NCBI GenBank assembly: GCA_002344965.1
Contig: DDUU01000043.1
Location: 1 to 17,210 of the forward strand
From: Candidatus Tepidiaquacellales bacterium UBA2330
GTDB lineage: Bacteria > Bacteroidota > Ignavibacteria > Tepidaquicellales > Tepidaquicellaceae
DNA: 17,210 nucleotides
Reading direction: 5' to 3'
Below, one piece after another: positions 13,218 through 17,210 of the stretch. The notes under the pieces were generated by a model. That model was not told the DNA's origin. It was given only the letters and a program-made list of their open reading frames with translations, and made no database searches. The translations under genes were made by a program, and so were the position numbers. The number at the start of each line of letters is the position of its first letter. Within the stretch, counting starts at the first letter, position 1.

Positions 13218-13889
13218 ATGGTACATAGAAAAAAAGGCAGAAAGTTAAGCAGAACAGCAAGTCACAGGAATGCCCTGTTGTCAAATCTTTCAATTTCATT
13301 GATACTGAATAAAAGAATTAAAACGACTGAAGCAAAGGCAAAGGAATTAAGAAGATTCATAGAGCCGCTGGTTGCAAAAGCCAAGAGAGCTTTAAAGTAT
13401 CAGGACTCATCTCCGGAAAGGGGAATTCATCTCAGAAGAGAAGCCAGAAAATTTCTTAATCATAAAGAAGCTTTGATAATTCTATTTGATGAGATAGGAG
13501 CGAAAGTCGGGGACAGACCGGGCGGATTTACAAGAGTGTTAAAGACCGGAAACAGATACGGTGACGGCGCGAAGACTGCGATAATAGAATTTGTTGATTA
13601 CAATTATATTAAAGCTAAAGAAGAAAAGGATAAGGAAAAATCCGAAACAGCCGATGCAAAATCCACTTCAGAAGAAAACAAGACAAACCCAAAAGCAAAG
13701 AAAAAAGAGACAAAGACTTCAACTGATAAAAAGCCGGGGACAGAGAAGAAAATGAAAAATCAGGATGAGAAATCTGAAGTGAAGAAAGAAAAAAAAATAA
13801 AAGTTAAGGGTGCAGGTTCTGAAGAAAAGAAAACCGAAAAAGTAGAAAAACCAAAATCCGAAACCAAAAAAAATAAAGATACTAACTGA
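13218..13889 (+). CDS. rplQ: Ribosomal protein L17 with a long Lys/Glu-rich tail
   Basis: L17 lies near the exit tunnel and links 23S domains. The canonical core is residues 1-129: MVHRKKGRKLSRTASHRNAL, LEU-rich helices with NKRIKTTEAKAKELRRFIEP, and the C-terminal GNRYGDGAKTAIIEFVDYN. The usual bacterial length is about 115-130. Here residues 130-223 form a 94-residue tail with 32 lysines and 21 acidic residues, and almost no hydrophobics, so it is probably disordered. The tail is in frame and ends at TGA 14 bases before a strong terminator. It is the last gene of the alpha operon. Confidence 0.97.
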   Translation: MVHRKKGRKLSRTASHRNALLSNLSISLILNKRIKTTEAKAKELRRFIEPLVAKAKRALKYQDSSPERGIHLRREARKFLNHKEALIILFDEIGAKVGDRPGGFTRVLKTGNRYGDGAKTAIIEFVDYNYIKAKEEKDKEKSETADAKSTSEENKTNPKAKKKETKTSTDKKPGTEKKMKNQDEKSEVKKEKKIKVKGAGSEEKKTEKVEKPKSETKKNKDTN

Positions 13890-13902
13890 TAGTTTTATTT
13901 CT

Positions 13903-13960
13903 ATCCTTAACTGATTCAAAAAATTTAATTTTTAAATTATCGGTTAAGGATTTTTTATTT
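13903..13960 (+). terminator. Intrinsic terminator after rplQ
   Basis: Left arm ATCCTTAACTGAT (13903-13915) pairs with ATCGGTTAAGGAT (13939-13951) over 13 positions with one G-U pair. Inside it AATTTAA (13922-13928) pairs with TTAAATT (13932-13938), and a T-rich tail follows from 13951. It lies 13 bases after the rplQ stop codon and ends the ribosomal-protein transcription unit. Confidence 0.85.
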
Positions 13961-13983
13961 TAAAATAAAATTTTTAAAAAACT

Positions 13984-14574
13984 ATGAAAATATTATCAGC
14001 GGAATTTATAAAAAGCATTTTTGATTTAAGAGCTCTTCCCAATTCGGTATTATCCGAATTTGTTTTTGTAGGAAGATCAAATGTAGGAAAGTCGTCTTTG
14101 ATCAATGTAATATGTAACAAAAAGAAGCTTGCAAAAATAGGTTCGGTACCGGGAAAAACAAGGCAGTTAAATTATTTTCTTATAAATGAAAAATTTTATC
14201 TGGTGGACTTACCCGGTTACGGATATGCAAAAGTGCCCGAACAAATCCGTGCAGGCTGGAGAAAATTAGTTGAAGATTATATCAGCGAAAGACAGAATGT
14301 AAAGCTGGTGTTTGTATTAATAGATTCAAGACATGAGCCGACTTATTTAGACGAGCTTATGGTAAGCTGGCTTGAATATTATGAGATACCGTTTGCAGTA
14401 ATACTTACCAAGTCAGATAAGATCTCCCCGAATAAAATGCAGAAGCAAATTTACAGATCTTCTAAGATAGTCAACAACGAAGATCTTTGCATAGACTACA
14501 TACCGTTTTCTACTATTACAGGAGAAGGAAAAAACGAAGTTATAAAACTCATAGAAGATTATCTCGAAGCATAA
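13984..14574 (+). CDS. engB: Ribosome-assembly GTPase EngB (YsxC/YihA)
   Basis: EngB is a TRAFAC-class GTPase needed for late steps of 50S assembly; it acts in the cytosol on pre-50S particles. The 196-residue length is typical. The G1 loop is GRSNVGKS at residues 30-37. The GKTRQLNYF segment at 57-65 carries the switch I threonine, and G3 is DLPGYG at 75-80. G4 is TKSD at 142-145, and the G5 region is near STITGEG. The gene lies 94 bases after rplQ, beyond the terminator, so it probably has its own promoter or depends on readthrough; I could not identify a convincing one. Its place beside the ribosomal cluster fits its role. Confidence 0.97.
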   Translation: MKILSAEFIKSIFDLRALPNSVLSEFVFVGRSNVGKSSLINVICNKKKLAKIGSVPGKTRQLNYFLINEKFYLVDLPGYGYAKVPEQIRAGWRKLVEDYISERQNVKLVFVLIDSRHEPTYLDELMVSWLEYYEIPFAVILTKSDKISPNKMQKQIYRSSKIVNNEDLCIDYIPFSTITGEGKNEVIKLIEDYLEA

Positions 14575-14626
14575 CTTTTATTAAAAAAATATTCTTATTT
14601 ACCGGTTTTAAACAATATTAAAAAAT

Positions 14627-15532
14627 ATGTATAAAGTACTGGTAGCAGATGACGCAGACCTTTCCGGATTCAAAAAACTTCCCAATAAAAAATTCCTTAC
14701 CTTATATAAACCCGGCATTTCAAACGAACTGATAATTTCCGATTATAAAGATTTTGATGTGTTAGTTATAAGGAGTATCAGAAAGATCGACAAAGCGTTT
14801 TTGAATAAAGTTAATTTCAGTCTGATTGCAACCTGTTCAAAAGGCACGGATCATATTGACGTCAGTTATGCAGCCCGGAAAAAAATTAAAGTAATAAATG
14901 CGGAAGAAGGAAACAGTATTTCGGCAGCGGAGCATACGCTTGCATTGATATTGAATATTTATAAAGGAATATCAATCTCTGAAAAAAATATCAGAAAGAA
15001 TGAATTCAGCGATACGGGATTCAGAAGAAATGAACTTGCAGGAAAAACAATCGGCATCATCGGCTATGGAAAAGTAGGCAGCAAGGTAGGGAAGTTATGT
15101 AAAGCATTCGGGATGAAAGTGCTGGCGAATGACACAGACAGATCCGTTATTGAAAGACACAAAGGAGTTAAATTTGTAGAGCTTAATACTTTACTTGAAA
15201 AATCAGACATAGTAACTCTGCATATTCCTTTGAATCATAATAACGCTGATTTTTTTTCAAAAGAAAAATTCAGTCTTTTAAAAAATGATAGTGTTTTTAT
15301 TAACACATCGCGCGGAGGAGTTGCAGATGAGAAATGTCTTATCAAAATTCTGAAAAGCGGGAAAATCAGATTTGCCGGACTGGATGTTTTTAAAAACGAA
15401 CCGCTGATAAACCCTGAATTTAAAAGCCTTGAAAACGCTTTGTTAACTAATCATACGGCGGGTAAAACACAGGAAAGCAGAAAAAGAATTTCAGAATATA
15501 TATTTGAAAAAATCAGCAGTTCATTTGAATAA
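14627..15532 (+). CDS. D-2-hydroxyacid dehydrogenase (SerA/PdxB-like)
   Basis: This is an NAD-dependent D-isomer-specific 2-hydroxyacid dehydrogenase. The catalytic domain surrounds a Rossmann fold with GYGKVG at residues 146-151 (GxGxxG) and Asp169 at the end of the second strand, which favours NAD over NADP. Arg229 (NTSRGG), Glu258 (KNEP) and His276 (NHTAG) form the expected catalytic trio. At 301 residues it lacks a C-terminal ACT domain. The segment GTDHID (73-78) recalls 4-phosphoerythronate dehydrogenase, while SAAEHTLALIL (99-109) recalls 3-phosphoglycerate dehydrogenase. The substrate cannot be decided from sequence alone, so I give no gene symbol. It follows engB after 52 bases and may be co-transcribed with it. 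Confidence 0.88.
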   Translation: MYKVLVADDADLSGFKKLPNKKFLTLYKPGISNELIISDYKDFDVLVIRSIRKIDKAFLNKVNFSLIATCSKGTDHIDVSYAARKKIKVINAEEGNSISAAEHTLALILNIYKGISISEKNIRKNEFSDTGFRRNELAGKTIGIIGYGKVGSKVGKLCKAFGMKVLANDTDRSVIERHKGVKFVELNTLLEKSDIVTLHIPLNHNNADFFSKEKFSLLKNDSVFINTSRGGVADEKCLIKILKSGKIRFAGLDVFKNEPLINPEFKSLENALLTNHTAGKTQESRKRISEYIFEKISSSFE

Positions 15533-15539
15533 TATATGC

Positions 15540-15568
15540 TTGACTATTCAAAATGGATATTATATTTT
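15540..15568 (+). promoter_or_regulatory. Weaker upstream promoter candidate
   Basis: TTGACT at 15540-15545 is followed after 17 bases by TATTTT (15563-15568). The -35 matches five of six positions and the -10 is weak, four of six. It would make a longer leader for the gene at 15739, or it may be chance in AT-rich sequence. Confidence 0.25.
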
Positions 15569-15609
15569 TGATAAATTTTTTTAAAGAAACTTAATTACGA
15601 AAATCTATA

Positions 15610-15638
15610 TTGACAAGTTACATCATTAACAGTATATT
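15610..15638 (+). promoter_or_regulatory. Near-consensus sigma70-type promoter
   Basis: A perfect TTGACA (15610-15615) lies exactly 17 bases before TATATT (15633-15638), five of six matches to the -10 consensus. Transcription should start near 15645 and give a leader of about 95 bases for the secreted protein gene at 15739. It is the best promoter in the window. Confidence 0.75.
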
Positions 15639-15726
15639 TATTCAAAAATTTTTACACCAACCCTTATATTAAGAACCAGATATTAAGATAGATTTTTATT
15701 ATTATTAATTTATATTATAAAACAAA

Positions 15727-15732
15727 AAGGAG
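15727..15732 (+). promoter_or_regulatory. Shine-Dalgarno site for the secreted protein gene
   Basis: AAGGAG lies six bases before the ATG at 15739, ideal spacing. With the strong promoter it suggests efficient expression, and it fixes the start so that a signal peptide comes first. Confidence 0.75.
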
Positions 15733-15738
15733 AAAAAC

Positions 15739-17210
15739 ATGTTACAGAAATTACTTACTTTATTAGTTCTGATGTTGTTCGTTTCTGTTGGTTTTGTTCA
15801 GTCAAAAGATGACAGAACAAGAATTGAAAGGACACATAAAGTTTCAGACGGTTCTGAGATTTATGACAACACAAATAATTATCAGCCTACATTCAGATCC
15901 ACAAATTTTCCTCCGGTTTACGGCGCATTAACTTATGAATTTGCCAATACCGGCGTTTTCACTGTTTATGATCTTCAGTCAAACGGCGTACCGAATGAAA
16001 TCTGGCAGGATCCACTTACACCTTCTAATGTACACGCAACATTTATGTATTCACCTGAAGCCGGATTTGCAGCAAGAAACTGCGCTTATATGTTCAGTAA
16101 TGACGGCGGTGCTACATGGACATTCTTAGGTGATGTTCCGAATACAGGCAGAAGCGGATTTCCTTCCATTTCAGGATACACAAGCGGAGGTGCTGTTATT
16201 GCCAATCATAACAATACAAACGGTACAACCACCAGAACAAAAACTTACTTTGACGCAGGAGCAGGATTCGGCGTGTTTACGGAATCAGATCCGGGCGACG
16301 CTGCAGGAGCTCAGTCAATCTGGCCAAGAGTAGTTGGTATCGGATCAGACAAACAAGTTGTAGCTACATCGATCAATGGTCAGGTTCTATCATATACAAA
16401 TTCATCAACTAACGGTACATGGACCGGATTTGCAGAATTCCCGGGAGATCAGGCAGAAACTTATTCATTATCTGTAGCTCCAAACGGAACAATCGGACAT
16501 GCATTTATCGGTTCTGATAACAATGGTCCAAACGATGTTTTTTACAGATTCTCAACAGACAACGGCGTATCCTGGAGCACTCCGCAGACAATCTGGGACT
16601 GGAATGAAGCTACAGATTCCTTAGGATGCTTAAGAGGAGTTTCATTAGTAATGGGAAACAACAATGAACCTTATGTTGCATTTAATATTTCTCTTTTAAC
16701 AGCAACAGGTTTCTTCCCTGAAACCCCGTCTTCAATCAGATTATGGTCACCGGCAGTAAACGGCGGAACCCCGGTAATTATGGCTGATCAGTCAACAGTG
16801 CCATTCTTCCCTAACAGAGGATCAGTTACAGACGCATTCTTACCGCTTTGCAGACCTTCAATCGGAAGATCTTCAACAGGCGGCGGTTTATATTGTGCAT
16901 ATGTAGCAACAACTGGTGAATACGGTTCAGACACAAGTGCATACTATGCAGTATGGTTCTCACATTCAGGAAATAACGGCGCAACCTGGTCAACACCTGA
17001 AAGAGTAACACCTGCAACTCCATTAAGAGACTGGAGATTTGTTAGCGTATCACAGGTTAACAATACATCAGCCGGTTCATCTTTAGTGCAGATGTTAGTT
17101 CAAAGCGATTCACTTGCAGGTACACACGTTAACGGCGCTCCGATCGGAAACGGTGAAGCAATCGGAATAAGAACAAATGTACCATTAGTTGGAATTACAA
17201 ACATTTCAAG
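15739..17210 (+). CDS. Secreted Asp-box (sialidase-like propeller) protein, 3' end cut off
   Basis: The reading frame stays open for 490 codons to the window edge, so the protein is incomplete. Residues 1-22 look like a Sec signal peptide: Lys4, a hydrophobic core at about 5-20, and a plausible cleavage after VQS. Three Asp-box motifs, the turn of beta-propeller blades in sialidases and related folds, are visible: SNDGGATW (120-127), STDNGVSW (272-279) and SGNNGATW (410-417, with Asn in place of Asp). The rest is rich in Gly, Ser, Thr and Asn, as is common in extracellular proteins. A role in glycan binding or hydrolysis is possible, but no catalytic residues can be assigned, and Asp-boxes also occur in non-enzymatic propellers. 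In the related phyla such proteins often end in a type IX secretion sorting domain, which would lie beyond the window. It has its own promoter and Shine-Dalgarno site. Confidence 0.85.
   Translation, partial: MLQKLLTLLVLMLFVSVGFVQSKDDRTRIERTHKVSDGSEIYDNTNNYQPTFRSTNFPPVYGALTYEFANTGVFTVYDLQSNGVPNEIWQDPLTPSNVHATFMYSPEAGFAARNCAYMFSNDGGATWTFLGDVPNTGRSGFPSISGYTSGGAVIANHNNTNGTTTRTKTYFDAGAGFGVFTESDPGDAAGAQSIWPRVVGIGSDKQVVATSINGQVLSYTNSSTNGTWTGFAEFPGDQAETYSLSVAPNGTIGHAFIGSDNNGPNDVFYRFSTDNGVSWSTPQTIWDWNEATDSLGCLRGVSLVMGNNNEPYVAFNISLLTATGFFPETPSSIRLWSPAVNGGTPVIMADQSTVPFFPNRGSVTDAFLPLCRPSIGRSSTGGGLYCAYVATTGEYGSDTSAYYAVWFSHSGNNGATWSTPERVTPATPLRDWRFVSVSQVNNTSAGSSLVQMLVQSDSLAGTHVNGAPIGNGEAIGIRTNVPLVGITNIS

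Larger units (their letters stand above)
15533..15738. other. AT-rich regulatory gap before the secreted protein gene
   Basis: This 206-base gap is strongly AT-rich and contains no gene. It has a near-consensus promoter (15610-15638), a weaker promoter-like pair further upstream (15540-15568) and a good Shine-Dalgarno site just before the next gene. A 6-bp inverted repeat at 15548-15571 followed by a T-rich tract might end the previous gene, but the stem is too weak to call. Confidence 0.6.

Noticed and set aside
13953..13970. 18-base perfect palindrome of A and T only
   Set aside because: It overlaps the T tail of the rplQ terminator and needs only A/T runs; likely a by-product of composition.
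15548..15571. Hairpin after the dehydrogenase gene as a terminator
   Set aside because: The stem is only 6 bp of mostly A-T pairs; a T-rich stretch follows, but the pairing is too weak to support a call.
15935..16333. Two consecutive plus-strand open frames in the right part
   Set aside because: They lie out of frame inside the continuous 490-codon secreted protein gene that starts at 15739.
1..17210. CRISPR arrays, insertion sequences, prophage or toxin-antitoxin genes
   Set aside because: No repeat-spacer array, transposase, integrase or toxin-like frame was seen on either strand; flanks of the tRNA show no attachment-site duplication.

Overview
This AT-rich window is almost entirely one co-oriented ribosomal-protein cluster. 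It begins at rplB, inside what is usually the S10 operon, and continues through the spc and alpha operons to rplQ. Several features point to the Bacteroidota/Chlorobiota/Ignavibacteriota group: secY is followed directly by map-infA-rpmJ with no adk, L2 carries the VDHPMGGGEG variant, the L22 hairpin tip reads RILPAPQGRA, and many genes lack a Shine-Dalgarno sequence. AGGAG-type sites do occur before other genes and arginine is nearly always AGA/AGG, so I lean to an Ignavibacteria-like lineage. That placement is an inference from the sequence alone.

Layout. Positions 1-343 hold no convincing gene. They carry two TATAAT boxes, a TTGACT element and small hairpins, so this looks like a promoter and leader region in front of rplB; rplW, the usual upstream neighbour, is absent. 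Positions 344-6689 encode L2, S19, L22, S3, L16, L29, S17, L14, L24, L5, S14, S8, L6 and L18. A tRNA-Gln(UUG) gene then interrupts the run at 6744-6814. Positions 6854-9451 encode S5, L30, L15 and SecY, with a strong hairpin just before rplO. Positions 9461-13889 encode methionine aminopeptidase, IF-1, L36 (only 37 residues), S13, S11, S4, the RNA polymerase alpha subunit and L17. A clear intrinsic terminator follows at 13903-13960.

After the cluster come engB, a ribosome-assembly GTPase that fits the context, and a D-2-hydroxyacid dehydrogenase of the SerA/PdxB type. A 206-base regulatory gap with a near-consensus promoter precedes the start of a secreted Asp-box (sialidase-like beta-propeller) protein that runs off the right edge.

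Most of the window is standard housekeeping, and I see no clear new defence, mobile or biosynthetic system. The items most worth a second look are the tRNA gene inside the spc operon, the split of the S10 operon at rplB with its own promoter region, the hairpin before rplO, the charged low-complexity extensions on S17, L5 and L17, and three TTG start codons among the small-subunit genes.
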